From JAHJQQ01 sp032907525 (GTDB lineage: Bacteria > Pseudomonadota > Gammaproteobacteria > Thiohalobacterales > Thiohalobacteraceae), in the NCBI GenBank assembly GCA_032907525.1, contig JAJJPM010000021.1:1-64000 (forward strand): a stretch of DNA of 64,000 nt, written 5' to 3'. Below the pieces are notes generated by a model. That model saw nothing but the letters and a program-made list of their open reading frames with translations. It did no database searches and was not told where the DNA came from. Positions 1 through 7,978 of the stretch are shown piece after piece. A program made the translations under genes and the position numbers. Position 1 is the stretch's first letter. Every line of letters starts with the position of its first letter.

Positions 1-56
1 TTCGTGGCCATCATGTTTTCGATGTTCTTTGCGCGCCTTTACGTCCTTTGCGGTAG
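1..56. repeat. Right half of a large palindromic repeat (type A)
   Basis: These bases match 42330-42385 with only two differences in 56. The matching stretch is the right arm of a complete palindrome there, so this is the same interspersed element cut by the window edge. The left arm would lie upstream of the window. It ends about 55 bases before the stop codon of the IclR gene and codes for nothing convincing. Confidence 0.85.
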
Positions 57-111
57 AGGTCGAATGACCACTGCGCAGAGGCCTGTCCAGGAGCGAAGCC
101 GCGATGACGGA

Positions 112-879
112 TCAGCCCAGCCGCGCGGCCAGCTCCCGGGCGGTGCCCTTGAGCAGATCGACCCACTCGTCGCGGCGCCGGTCGATCGGTGCGGAGATCG
201 ACAGGCCGGCGACGATCTCGCCGGCCTCGTCGTGCACCAGCACGCCGATGCAGCCGACGCCGGTCTCGGCCTCTTCGTCATCATAGGCGAAGCCGGCGCG
301 CACGCAGCCGGAAAGGTGCTGTACCAGCTGTTCTTCGTCGGTGATGCTGTAGCGCGTGTAGCCGGGCAGGCCGGTGCGGCGTGCGTACGCCCGGCAGGCC
401 TCTTCGCCGCCCTCGCCCAGCATCAGCTTGCCGACCGCGGTCACGTGCAACGGCGCACGGCTGCCGATGCGCTGCTCGACCCGCATCATGCGTTCGGGCA
501 GGGCACGGTCGAGATAGACCACCTCGTCGCCCTGGCGCACGGTGAGGTTCACCGTCTCGCCGATGCGGTCGCGCAGCGCCTCCATCAGCGGGCGCGCCTC
601 GCGGCGCAGATCCTGATGAGAGGCGACCCGGTTGCCGAGCTGCAGCAGACGGATGCCGAGGCGGTAGCTGCTGCCTTCGCGCGCCACCAGGCCGTTCTCG
701 ATGGCCGCGGCCAGGATGCGGAACGCCGTCGAGGGGTGCAGGCCGGTCTCCGCCGCCAGCACCTTCAGGCTGGCCGGATCGCGGTTGCGGGCGATCGCTT
801 CCAAGAGGGCCGTAAGACGGTCAATGACTTGGATGGAACCAGCGGGGGCGGAGGCTGATGTCTGAGGCATATTTCGCAT
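112..879 (-). CDS. IclR-family transcriptional regulator
   Basis: A 255-residue protein with the two-domain IclR layout. The N-terminal winged helix (about residues 15-75) contains VIDRLTALLEAIARN and the recognition-helix segment TGLHPSTAFRILAAA. The C-terminal effector-binding domain contains LTVRQGDEVVYLDRA and, near the end, EIVAGLSISAPIDR, both typical of the family. It reads away from the phosphoketolase-family gene, and the gap holds two overlapping perfect palindromes (883-907), so it probably controls itself and the divergent genes. The start is uncertain: ATG codons at 879 and 870 are both possible without a clear ribosome site. An ATG at 909 would put the operator inside the gene, so I reject it. 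The effector is unknown; a C2 or acid-sugar metabolite is inferred from the neighbours. Confidence 0.9.
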   Translation of the reverse strand: MRNMPQTSASAPAGSIQVIDRLTALLEAIARNRDPASLKVLAAETGLHPSTAFRILAAAIENGLVAREGSSYRLGIRLLQLGNRVASHQDLRREARPLMEALRDRIGETVNLTVRQGDEVVYLDRALPERMMRVEQRIGSRAPLHVTAVGKLMLGEGGEEACRAYARRTGLPGYTRYSITDEEQLVQHLSGCVRAGFAYDDEEAETGVGCIGVLVHDEAGEIVAGLSISAPIDRRRDEWVDLLKGTARELAARLG

Positions 880-882
880 TGT

Positions 883-907
883 GCAATCGATTGCGGATTG
901 CGCAATC
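883..907. promoter_or_regulatory. Putative IclR operator, two overlapping palindromes
   Basis: GCAATCGATTGC at 883-894 and GATTGCGCAATC at 896-907 are both perfect 12-bp palindromes built from the same GCAATC/GATTGC half-sites, giving four half-sites in 25 bp. They lie between the IclR gene and the divergent phosphoketolase-family gene. IclR proteins commonly bind such palindromes as tetramers; that this protein binds here is inferred. Confidence 0.6.
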
Positions 908-963
908 ATAGGCCACCGCCTATGGTGGGCGCAACCGCAGATTGGACCGCAGGAGCCCCGACC

Positions 964-3180
964 ATGAGCAGCGCCCCCGAACTCGAGCTGACCGCGAACG
1001 ATTTCCGCGACGGCATCCAGTACTTCGCCCAACCCTGGCCGGGCGCCGACACGCTCGCCGCCAGGCCCGTCATCGGCAACGGGCAGACCGCCATTGCCGA
1101 CCCGGCCGACCCGGCCGCGGTGTTCCAGACCCTGCTGGCCGCCGACGCCCTGCGTTATCTCACCCTGCAGATCTGCGGCAGCAAGGCCTCCGGCCATCCG
1201 GGCGGCTACGCCTCCTCGGCCGAGGCGCACGCCGCGCTGATGATGCTCGGCCACAAGCACATCGTCACCGAAGTGGGTCATCACGCGCCCGGCTTCTACA
1301 GCGCCATGTTCCTCGACGGCTCGCTGGAGGCCATGGACATCCGCACCGTCGCCGATCTGCGTGCGCGCTTCCGCGAGCGTCACGGCCTGCTCGGCCATCT
1401 GTCCGGCGCGATCCCCGGCCTGCTCGCCCCGGCCGGCCCGCTGGGTCAGGGCCAGCACTTCGCCATGGGCGGCGCGCTGCTCAACCCCGGCACGCTGTTC
1501 CCGGTGACCCTCGGCGACGGCGGCCTCGGCGAGCCGTACATCATGTCGGCGTTCATGCACTTCAGGACGGCGTTCCCGCAGGTGACCAACTTCCTGCCGG
1601 TGCTGGTGTGGAACGGCTACAGCCAGGAACATCACTCCATGGTGTCGCTGATGACCAACGACGCGATGATCGCGTATTGGAAGGCGCACGGTTTCGCGGA
1701 CGTGATCCTGGTCGACGCGAAGGATTTCGACGACAGCGACCAGGACGGCGCCTATGTCGACAGCACGCGCTTCTCGCAATCGCAGCGGCTGGCCTTCCAG
1801 GGCGCGGTGCTCGAAGGCCTCTCGCGCGCGGCGCAGCAGGCCCTCGGCGGCATACTCACCGCATTCATCATCAAGCAGCTCAAGGGCGCGGGCGTGCATG
1901 CGATCGGTGCCAAGGCGCACAACCTCTATCCGGCCGACACGCTGGATGCCGAGCACATCATGAACGGCCTCAAGCGCCGCGCGCTGCACGTGGATGCCTG
2001 GGGCCTCGTGCGCACGAACCTCTCGCGCGCCGGCGGCGGTCCTGCCGTGATTACGGTCGCCACCGAGCGCGAGCGCGCCCTGCCCGACCTCGGCGCGCTG
2101 CCGCTGAAAGACTTCCCGCTCGGCGAGAACCAGGTGCCGGCCACCGCCTTCGGCGCCGTGGTCGCCGCCGTGGGCCAGCGCGATCCGCAATTCGTCGTGA
2201 CCAATGCCGACGGCAACGAGGCCTCGGCGATGAAGAACGTCAACGACGCGCTGAAGATCCGCCATCCGACGACCGACCCGTTGTACAACCAGACACCGAA
2301 CGGCCAGGTCTACGAACCGCTCAACGAGGACGCCTGCGCAGGCCTCGCCGCGGCGATTGCCCTGTTCGGCGGCCGTTCGCTGTGGCTGTCCTACGAGAGC
2401 TTCGCCATCAACGGCTGGCCGATCGTGCAGACGGTGTCGCAGGCGATGGCCGAGCTGCGCCGCAGGACACCGTCTCAGGTCAGCATGTTCACGGCCGGCG
2501 CCCTGGAACAGGGCCGCAACGGCTGGACGCACCAGCGCCCGGAGATCGAGTCGTACTGCGCGGCGATGATGCGCAACGGCAACCACTATCCGCTGTTTCC
2601 CTGCGACGCCAACATGATCCAGGCGGCCTACGACTGGGCGCTGGGCACGCACAACAAGTCCATCGCCATCTTCGCCTCGAAGTCGGCCCTGCCGGTGCGC
2701 ACCACGCTCGCGCAGGCGCGTCAGGCCATCGGGGACGGCGCCGTGACGCTGTACGAAACGGCCAAGGGCACCGGCCCGCTGATCGTCATGGCCGTGGCCG
2801 GCGACATGATCCTGTTGCCGGTGTTCACGGCGAAAGATGCCCTGGAACGGGCCGGTGTCCGGGTGCGCATAGTCTGCGTCGCCAACCCGCGCCGGCTGTA
2901 CCGCCCGGGCGATGTAAGCTGGAACACCGTCAGCGAGCCGGACGGCAGCTTCATGGACGACGCGTGCTTCGCACGGCTGTTCGACGCCGACGCCCTGCTC
3001 GCCGTCAGCGGCGGCCCGAGCGCGACGCTGGAACCGGTGCTGCTGCGCGGTTCGGCCAGGCGCGACACGCTGTGCTGGCAGCGCGGCGAAACCGTCGCCG
3101 CGGCCGGTGAGCTGATGAGCTTCAACGGCGTGGACGCCCCGGCCGTCGAGGCGCGCGCGCGGGCGTTGCTGGGGTTGTAA
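964..3180 (+). CDS. Phosphoketolase/transketolase-like ThDP-dependent enzyme
   Basis: A 738-residue protein with the layout of the xylulose-5-P/fructose-6-P phosphoketolase family. The N-terminal ThDP-binding half has SGHPGGYASSAEAH (about 76-89), VGHHAPGFYS (104-113) and the cofactor motif GDGGLGEP starting at 184 and closing with WNG at 216-218. A pyrimidine-binding half and a C-terminal domain follow. The family is a divergent branch: the classical phosphoketolase GDGEAETG is replaced by GDGGLGEP. As I recall, such proteins are sometimes labelled xylulose-5-phosphate 3-epimerase in databases, so the substrate is open. Phosphoketolases split a ketose phosphate to acetyl phosphate plus an aldose phosphate. 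The ATG is preceded by AGGAG with 8-base spacing. It leads a same-strand run with an acid-sugar kinase and glcDEF. Confidence 0.75.
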   Translation: MSSAPELELTANDFRDGIQYFAQPWPGADTLAARPVIGNGQTAIADPADPAAVFQTLLAADALRYLTLQICGSKASGHPGGYASSAEAHAALMMLGHKHIVTEVGHHAPGFYSAMFLDGSLEAMDIRTVADLRARFRERHGLLGHLSGAIPGLLAPAGPLGQGQHFAMGGALLNPGTLFPVTLGDGGLGEPYIMSAFMHFRTAFPQVTNFLPVLVWNGYSQEHHSMVSLMTNDAMIAYWKAHGFADVILVDAKDFDDSDQDGAYVDSTRFSQSQRLAFQGAVLEGLSRAAQQALGGILTAFIIKQLKGAGVHAIGAKAHNLYPADTLDAEHIMNGLKRRALHVDAWGLVRTNLSRAGGGPAVITVATERERALPDLGALPLKDFPLGENQVPATAFGAVVAAVGQRDPQFVVTNADGNEASAMKNVNDALKIRHPTTDPLYNQTPNGQVYEPLNEDACAGLAAAIALFGGRSLWLSYESFAINGWPIVQTVSQAMAELRRRTPSQVSMFTAGALEQGRNGWTHQRPEIESYCAAMMRNGNHYPLFPCDANMIQAAYDWALGTHNKSIAIFASKSALPVRTTLAQARQAIGDGAVTLYETAKGTGPLIVMAVAGDMILLPVFTAKDALERAGVRVRIVCVANPRRLYRPGDVSWNTVSEPDGSFMDDACFARLFDADALLAVSGGPSATLEPVLLRGSARRDTLCWQRGETVAAAGELMSFNGVDAPAVEARARALLGL

Positions 3181-3194
3181 AAATCAAAAGCCTC

Positions 3195-3340
3195 AAACAC
3201 GAAGGCACCGAAGGCTCACGAAGGAAAACTTTTTGAAACATCTGATCAACGAGCATCGCGAGTTATGCAAGGCGACCGGATAGCCATTTACTCAAAAACG
3301 CCTTTACTTCCCTTCGCGCGCCTTCGACGCCTTTGTGTTT
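3195..3340. repeat. Large imperfect palindrome (type A, AACACGAAGG subtype)
   Basis: Left arm 3195-3224 (AAACACGAAGGCACCGAAGG and on) is the degenerate reverse complement of right arm 3311-3340 (CCTTCGACGCCTTTGTGTTT at its end). It fills the gap between the phosphoketolase-like gene and the acid-sugar kinase. A related copy lies at 6777-6907. Confidence 0.75.
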
Positions 3341-3386
3341 CAAGATTTTTTGTTTTCCAAACAAACACGACAAGCGTGGTACGACG

Positions 3387-4733
3387 ATGACCGAAACCAG
3401 ACTCGTGGTGCTCGATGACGATCCGACGGGGTCGCAGACGGTACACAGCTGCCTGCTGCTGACGCGCTGGGATGTGGCCACGCTGCGCGAAGCCTTGCTG
3501 GATGACGCACCGCTGTTCTTCGTGCTCACCAACACGCGCGGCATGAATGCGCAGCGTGCGGCGACGATCACCCGGGAGGTATGTCACCATCTGAAACTTG
3601 CGCTGGACGATCTCGCGAAAACGGGGCGCGTCATAGAACCGATCGTGATCAGCCGTTCGGATTCGACCCTGCGCGGCCACTATCCGGTCGAGACCGACGT
3701 CATCGCCGAGGAGCTCGGCCCGTTCGACGCGCATTTCCTGATCCCGGCCTTCATCGAAGGCGGGCGCATCACCCGCGACGGCGTGCATTACCTGATCGTC
3801 GACGGCAGGCCGGTGCCGGTCAACGAGACCGAATTCGCGCGCGATTCGGTGTTCGGCTACAAGCACGCCTTCCTGCCGGATTACGTCGAGGAAAAGACCC
3901 GCGGGCGGATCCACGCCGACCAGGTCGAACGCTTCAACCTCGCGGGCGTCCGCGGCGGTTCTCTGGATCGCTTGATGAAACTGCACGGCAACGTCGCCTG
4001 CGCGGTCGATGCCGAAACGCATGCCGACCTCGCGGCCTTCGCCGCCGACCTGAACGCCGCGGCCCGTCAGGGCAAACGTTTCCTGTGCCGTAGCGCCGCC
4101 GGCATCGTCAGCGCGCTGGCCGCGCTGCCGCCGCAGCCGGTCGCCGCGGAGGACATGCGTCGCTACGTGCGCGGCGGCCGCCCCGGCGCGGTCGTGGTCG
4201 GCTCGCACGTCAGCAGGACCACGCGCCAGCTGCAGCGCTTGCTGGAGGAACCGGATGTCGCGCCGATCGAGATCGACGTCGCGCGCCTCCCCGACCAGGA
4301 CAAGCGGCTGCTCGCCAGCGTGCTCGAACGCATCGAGGCCGCGCACGCACGGCGCCTGACCGCGGTGATCTTCACCAGCCGTACAGAGATGACCTTCGCC
4401 GACGAACAGACGCGCCTGGCTTTCGGCGAGGTGGTGTCCGCGTTCCTGATGGAAATCGTGCACCGCCTGCCTGCCGATGTCGGCTTCCTGATCAGCAAGG
4501 GCGGCATCACCTCGAACGATGTGCTGTCGACCGGCCTGGCGCTGCGCACGGCGCGCGTGCTCGGGCAGATCCTGGCCGGCTGCTCGGTGGTGCGCTGCCC
4601 GGAGGACCACCCGCAATATCCGGCACTGCCGGTGGTGATCTTCCCCGGCAATGTCGGCGACGACCACGCGCTGGCGACGGTGTTCCGACGCCTGGCGGGG
4701 CCGGCGCCGGTACACGAGCGTAAATACGTGTAA
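3387..4733 (+). CDS. Four-carbon acid sugar kinase family protein (DUF1537)
   Basis: A 448-residue protein. The N-terminal DUF1537 domain opens with VVLDDDPTGSQTV (DDDPTGSQ at 10-17) and continues with FVLTNTRGM and ISRSDSTLRGHYPVE, all hallmark segments. The C-terminal nucleotide-binding domain has GGITSNDVLS and ends near VIFPGNVGDD. Known members (OtnK, DtnK/LtnK types) phosphorylate 3-oxo-tetronates, threonates or erythronates using ATP. Such kinases normally sit beside a dehydrogenase and an aldolase or decarboxylase; here the partner is a phosphoketolase-like enzyme and a glycolate oxidase, which is unusual. The start at 3387 is chosen because the upstream in-frame ATG at 3333 lies in the preceding palindrome. 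The substrate is not predictable from sequence. Confidence 0.85.
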   Translation: MTETRLVVLDDDPTGSQTVHSCLLLTRWDVATLREALLDDAPLFFVLTNTRGMNAQRAATITREVCHHLKLALDDLAKTGRVIEPIVISRSDSTLRGHYPVETDVIAEELGPFDAHFLIPAFIEGGRITRDGVHYLIVDGRPVPVNETEFARDSVFGYKHAFLPDYVEEKTRGRIHADQVERFNLAGVRGGSLDRLMKLHGNVACAVDAETHADLAAFAADLNAAARQGKRFLCRSAAGIVSALAALPPQPVAAEDMRRYVRGGRPGAVVVGSHVSRTTRQLQRLLEEPDVAPIEIDVARLPDQDKRLLASVLERIEAAHARRLTAVIFTSRTEMTFADEQTRLAFGEVVSAFLMEIVHRLPADVGFLISKGGITSNDVLSTGLALRTARVLGQILAGCSVVRCPEDHPQYPALPVVIFPGNVGDDHALATVFRRLAGPAPVHERKYV

Positions 4734-4787
4734 TTCACGAGCGCATGCGGCCTGCGATGCTATCGTGATCCATGACTATAGTGCGGG

Positions 4788-4862
4788 GTTGTGTCGGCGG
4801 GACCCTAACCTCCGCCGCCACTCTGCGAGAGTCAGGCTCAAGGATAGTTCGATCAGAACCTG
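4788..4862. repeat. Decayed 75-bp hairpin element, core at 4811-4839
   Basis: The 29-nt core at 4811-4839 differs at few positions from the core at 4900-4928 and keeps its length and the small ACTC-TGCGA-GAGT stem. The flanking 23-nt arms are only weakly complementary, so this looks like an old copy whose stem has decayed. It lies in the long gap before glcD. Confidence 0.6.
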
Positions 4863-4876
4863 GCTGTGCGGCGCAG

Positions 4877-4951
4877 GGCTGTCGGCTGGACCTCTCCCTT
4901 CCGCCTCCACTCTGCGCGAGTCGGCTTCAGGGAGAGGTCCAGCCGACAGCC
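4877..4951. repeat. 75-bp hairpin element, perfect 23-bp stem, 29-nt core
   Basis: Arms 4877-4899 and 4929-4951 are perfect reverse complements over exactly 23 bases; the next outer pair does not match. The loop 4900-4928 is 29 nt, starts TCCGCCTCCACTCTGCGCGA and contains its own ACTC/GAGT mini-stem. There is no T-run, so it does not look like an ordinary terminator. Confidence 0.9.
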
Positions 4952-5001
4952 TGAGACAGTGGTTTTACGCCTGACAGGTTCACCGCATGCGTGAGTACCA
5001 C

Positions 5002-5076
5002 GCCCCGGCGGTGCCGTTCATCGCGCAGCCGACTCGCGTAGAGTGGAGGCGGAGCGATGAACGGCACCGCCGGGGC
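5002..5076. repeat. 75-bp hairpin element, core in reverse orientation
   Basis: Arms 5002-5024 and 5054-5076 are perfect reverse complements over exactly 23 bases, and the loop 5025-5053 is exactly 29 nt. Read on the minus strand, the loop matches the loop at 4900-4928 at 27 of 29 positions, yet the stem sequence is different (GCCCCGGCGGTGCCG here). The shared geometry with unrelated stems is what defines the element. Confidence 0.9.
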
Positions 5077-5181
5077 ATGCCGGCGAGTCCAACCTGAGTG
5101 GCTCGCGCAGACGAATTAGACACGATGAAGACGGAACAAAGAACGGCACCGCCAGGGCCGGCCGGCCAGTCACACCTGAGT
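5060..5181. repeat. Direct repeat pair beside the hairpin element
   Basis: 5060-5099 and 5142-5181 are imperfect 40-bp direct repeats. Both start AACGGCACCGCC and both end ACCTGAGT. The first overlaps the right arm of the hairpin at 5002-5076, so part of that arm was duplicated or this arm derives from the repeat. The rest of the gap up to 5276 shows nothing I can name; a promoter for glcD may be there but is not clear. Confidence 0.6.
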
Positions 5182-5276
5182 ACGAAGGCTCGTCAGCAAA
5201 TGTGTAATGCACCCAACGGTTCGGGAAGTTGTGTTTAAATGATTCCTTCGCATCCATGCAGCTGGACTGAGAATCG

Positions 5277-6767
5277 ATGACGCCCGTTTCGTCCACCAAC
5301 ACAAGTGACCGCACTGCCGCGCAGCGCGCGCTGGCCGAGGCCTTGCGCGCGATGCTTCCCGAGGCAGCGATCCTCGCCAGCGACGAGGCGCTGCGGCCCT
5401 ACGAATGCGACGGACTGTCGGCCTACCGCGAGCTGCCGCTGGCCGTGGCGCTGCCCGATACCGTCGAACAGGTGCAGGCCATCCTCAAGCTGTGTCATGC
5501 GCGCAAGATTCCCGTCGTCGCGCGCGGCGCCGGCACCGGTCTGTCCGGCGGCGCTTTGCCGCACGCCGAGGGCCTGGTCCTGAGTCTGGCGCGCTTCAAC
5601 AGAATTCTTTCCATCGATCCGGATCAGCGCATCGCCCGTGTGCAGCCCGGTGTGCGCAACCTCGCCATCTCCGAGGCCGCCGCGGAATACGGCCTTTATT
5701 ACGCCCCTGATCCATCCTCGCAGATCGCCTGCACCATCGGCGGCAATGTCGCGGAGAATTCCGGGGGCGTGCATTGCCTGAAGTACGGACTCACGGTTCA
5801 CAACATCCTGCGTCTGGAGATGCTCACGCCCGAGGGCGAGCTGTTGCGCATCGGCAGCGAGGCGCTGGACAGCGCCGGATACGATCTGCTCGCGCTGCTG
5901 ACCGGTTCGGAAGGCATGCTCGGCATCATCACGGAAATCACCGTGCGCCTGCTGCCGGTCCCCGACCGCGCCCAGGTCGTGCTCGCCGCCTTCGACGATG
6001 TCGAGAAGGCCGGGCGGGCGGTCGGCGATATCATCGGCGCCGGCGTCATCCCGGCCGGTCTGGAGATGATGGACCGCCTCGCCATCCGCGCCGCGGAGGA
6101 TTTCGTGCATGCGGGCTATCCCGACTGCGAGGCGATCCTGCTGTGCGAGGTCGACGGCACCAACGAAGAGGTGTCGCAGCACATCCTCCAGGTGCGCGAA
6201 CTGCTGCTCGCCGCCGGTGCGACCGAGGTGCGCACGGCGCGCGACGAGGCCGAGCGCCTGCGCTTCTGGAAGGGGCGCAAGGCCGCTTTCCCCGCCGTCG
6301 GCCGCCTCTCGCCGGACTATTACTGCATGGACGGCACCATCCCGCGCCGCCATCTGCCGCAGGTGCTCAGGCGCATCGGCGAACTGTCGCGGGAATACGG
6401 CCTCCCGGTCGCCAACGTGTTCCACGCCGGCGACGGCAATCTGCATCCGCTGATCCTCTACGATGCCAACAAACCCGGCGAACTGGAGCGCACCGAAGAG
6501 TTCGGCGGGAAGATCCTGGAACTGTGCGTCGAGGTCGGCGGCACCATCACCGGCGAGCACGGCGTGGGCATGGAGAAGATCGGACAGATGTGCGTGCAGT
6601 TCCGCTCCGCCGAACTGCAGCAGTTCCATGCCGTGAAGGCCGCCTTCGATCCGGACGGCCTGCTCAACCCCGGCAAGGCCGTCCCCACCCTGCACCGCTG
6701 CGCCGAGTTCGGCGCCATGCACGTGCATCACGGACAGCTGAAGCATCCGGAGCTGGAGCGGTTTTAA
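5277..6767 (+). CDS. glcD: Glycolate oxidase subunit GlcD, FAD-linked
   Basis: A 496-residue flavoprotein that oxidises glycolate (or D-lactate-like 2-hydroxy acids) to the 2-oxo acid. The FAD-binding PCMH domain spans about residues 40-230, with VVARGAGTGLSGGA as the pyrophosphate-binding stretch and CTIGGNVAENSGGVHCLKYG further on. The FAD-linked oxidase C-terminal domain follows, with NVFHAGDGNLHPLILYD and GTITGEHGVGMEKI, the conserved histidine motifs of the GlcD/D-LDH family. Length and order match GlcD. The next two genes encode the partner subunits GlcE and GlcF, so glycolate is the most likely substrate. Electrons pass through GlcF to the respiratory chain. Confidence 0.93.
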   Translation: MTPVSSTNTSDRTAAQRALAEALRAMLPEAAILASDEALRPYECDGLSAYRELPLAVALPDTVEQVQAILKLCHARKIPVVARGAGTGLSGGALPHAEGLVLSLARFNRILSIDPDQRIARVQPGVRNLAISEAAAEYGLYYAPDPSSQIACTIGGNVAENSGGVHCLKYGLTVHNILRLEMLTPEGELLRIGSEALDSAGYDLLALLTGSEGMLGIITEITVRLLPVPDRAQVVLAAFDDVEKAGRAVGDIIGAGVIPAGLEMMDRLAIRAAEDFVHAGYPDCEAILLCEVDGTNEEVSQHILQVRELLLAAGATEVRTARDEAERLRFWKGRKAAFPAVGRLSPDYYCMDGTIPRRHLPQVLRRIGELSREYGLPVANVFHAGDGNLHPLILYDANKPGELERTEEFGGKILELCVEVGGTITGEHGVGMEKIGQMCVQFRSAELQQFHAVKAAFDPDGLLNPGKAVPTLHRCAEFGAMHVHHGQLKHPELERF

Positions 6768-6776
6768 GGATTATCT

Positions 6777-6907
6777 CAACACGAAGGCGCGCAAAGTGAA
6801 TCGTATGCGATATGAAACCGGAGGCCCCATTCCTTTCGGGATCGAGGATTGATCAGTTGGATCTGTCATTGTATTTCCTTCGCGCGCCTTCGGCGCCTTC
6901 GTGTTGA
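6777..6907. repeat. Large imperfect palindrome (type A) between glcD and glcE
   Basis: Left arm 6777-6794 (CAACACGAAGGCGCGCAAAG region) is complementary to the right arm at about 6884-6907 (CGCGCGCCTTCGGCGCCTTC then GTGTTGA). It separates two subunits of one enzyme complex, so the element lies within the glc operon, ending about 10 bases before the glcE start. Confidence 0.75.
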
Positions 6908-6916
6908 AAGGTTTTT

Positions 6917-7975
6917 ATGTCGGACAGGCACGACAACATCATCCGGGACCGAATCCGCGCCGCCGCTGCGCAGAGCACGCCGCTCGTCGTCCGCGGCGGT
7001 GGCAGCAAGGATTTTCTCGGCCGTCACACCGAGGGCGAAGTCCTCGACGTCTCCGCACTGCGCGGCATCGTGCGCTACGAGCCCACCGAACTGGTGATCA
7101 CGGCGCGCGCCGGCACGCCGCTCGCCGAGGTGGAAGCGGCCCTGGCGGAACGCGGACAGATGCTGGGCTTCGAGCCGCCGCACTTCGGACCGGCGGCGAC
7201 GCTCGGCGGCACGATCGCCTGCGGGCTGTCAGGACCGGCACGGCCGTTCCGCGGCGCGGCACGCGATTTCGTGCTGGGCGTGAAGATCGTCAACGGCGGC
7301 GGCGAGATCCTGCGCTTCGGCGGCGAGGTCATGAAGAACGTCGCGGGCTACGACGTCTCGCGGCTGATGTGCGGCGCCTATGGCACGCTCGGCGCGCTGT
7401 TGGAGATCTCGCTGAAGGTGTTGCCCCGCCCGGCTGCCGAGGCCTTTCTGGTCCTGGATCTGGACGACGAAGATGCCAGGGGGCGCATGACCGGATGGCA
7501 GCGCGAGCCGTTGCCTTTGGCGGGGCTGTGCTACGACGGCGATCGCCTGCACGTGCGCCTGTCGGGTGCCGAACAGGCCGTCGCGGCCGCGCGGCGGCGC
7601 GTCGGCGGCGAGAGCGATCCCGCCGGCGCGGACTTCTGGAACAGGCTGCGCGAACAGCGCGGCGGCTTCTTTGCCGGCAACGGGGAGCTCTGGCGGCTTT
7701 CGGTCCCCCCGACGACCGGCGCTCTGCCCCTCGACGGCAAGCAGCTCGTCGACTGGGGCGGCGCTCTGCGCTGGGTGAAGACCACGGCGCCCGCCGACAC
7801 CCTGTTCGCCGCAGCGGCGGCCGCCGGCGGGCACGCCATGCGCTTTCGCGGCGCGCAGGACGGTGCGGTGTTCCAACCGTTGCCGGCCCCGCTGCTGGCC
7901 CTGCACCGGCGTCTCAGGCAGGCCTTCGATCCGCACGGCATCCTCAATCGCGGCAGACTCTATCCGGATCTCTGA
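6917..7975 (+). CDS. glcE: Glycolate oxidase subunit GlcE, FAD-binding
   Basis: A 352-residue FAD-binding protein, the second flavin subunit of membrane-associated glycolate oxidase. The PCMH-type domain has PLVVRGGGSKDFLGR near residue 23, then ATLGGTIACGLSGPARPFRG, DFVLGVKIVNGGGEILRFGG and VMKNVAGYDVSRLMCGAYGT, all typical of GlcE. The C-terminus ends RQAFDPHGILNRGRLYPDL, the usual end of this family. The stop is 3 bases before the glcF start, so the two are translationally linked. Confidence 0.92.
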   Translation: MSDRHDNIIRDRIRAAAAQSTPLVVRGGGSKDFLGRHTEGEVLDVSALRGIVRYEPTELVITARAGTPLAEVEAALAERGQMLGFEPPHFGPAATLGGTIACGLSGPARPFRGAARDFVLGVKIVNGGGEILRFGGEVMKNVAGYDVSRLMCGAYGTLGALLEISLKVLPRPAAEAFLVLDLDDEDARGRMTGWQREPLPLAGLCYDGDRLHVRLSGAEQAVAAARRRVGGESDPAGADFWNRLREQRGGFFAGNGELWRLSVPPTTGALPLDGKQLVDWGGALRWVKTTAPADTLFAAAAAAGGHAMRFRGAQDGAVFQPLPAPLLALHRRLRQAFDPHGILNRGRLYPDL

Positions 7976-7978
7976 GCC

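Noticed and set aside
942..3110. 722-codon frame overlapping the phosphoketolase-like gene
   Set aside because: It is an out-of-frame reading rich in Arg, Ala and Gly with no domain, while the gene in frame from 964 matches a family along its whole length.
964..3180. Calling the gene a transketolase or classical phosphoketolase (xfp)
   Set aside because: The domain layout fits phosphoketolases, but the cofactor motif and several active-site blocks differ, so the substrate is left open.
4788..5181. CRISPR array or tandem repeat array
   Set aside because: Cores of 29 nt recur, but they are in both orientations, irregularly spaced and each inside its own inverted repeat, with no spacer pattern and no cas gene.
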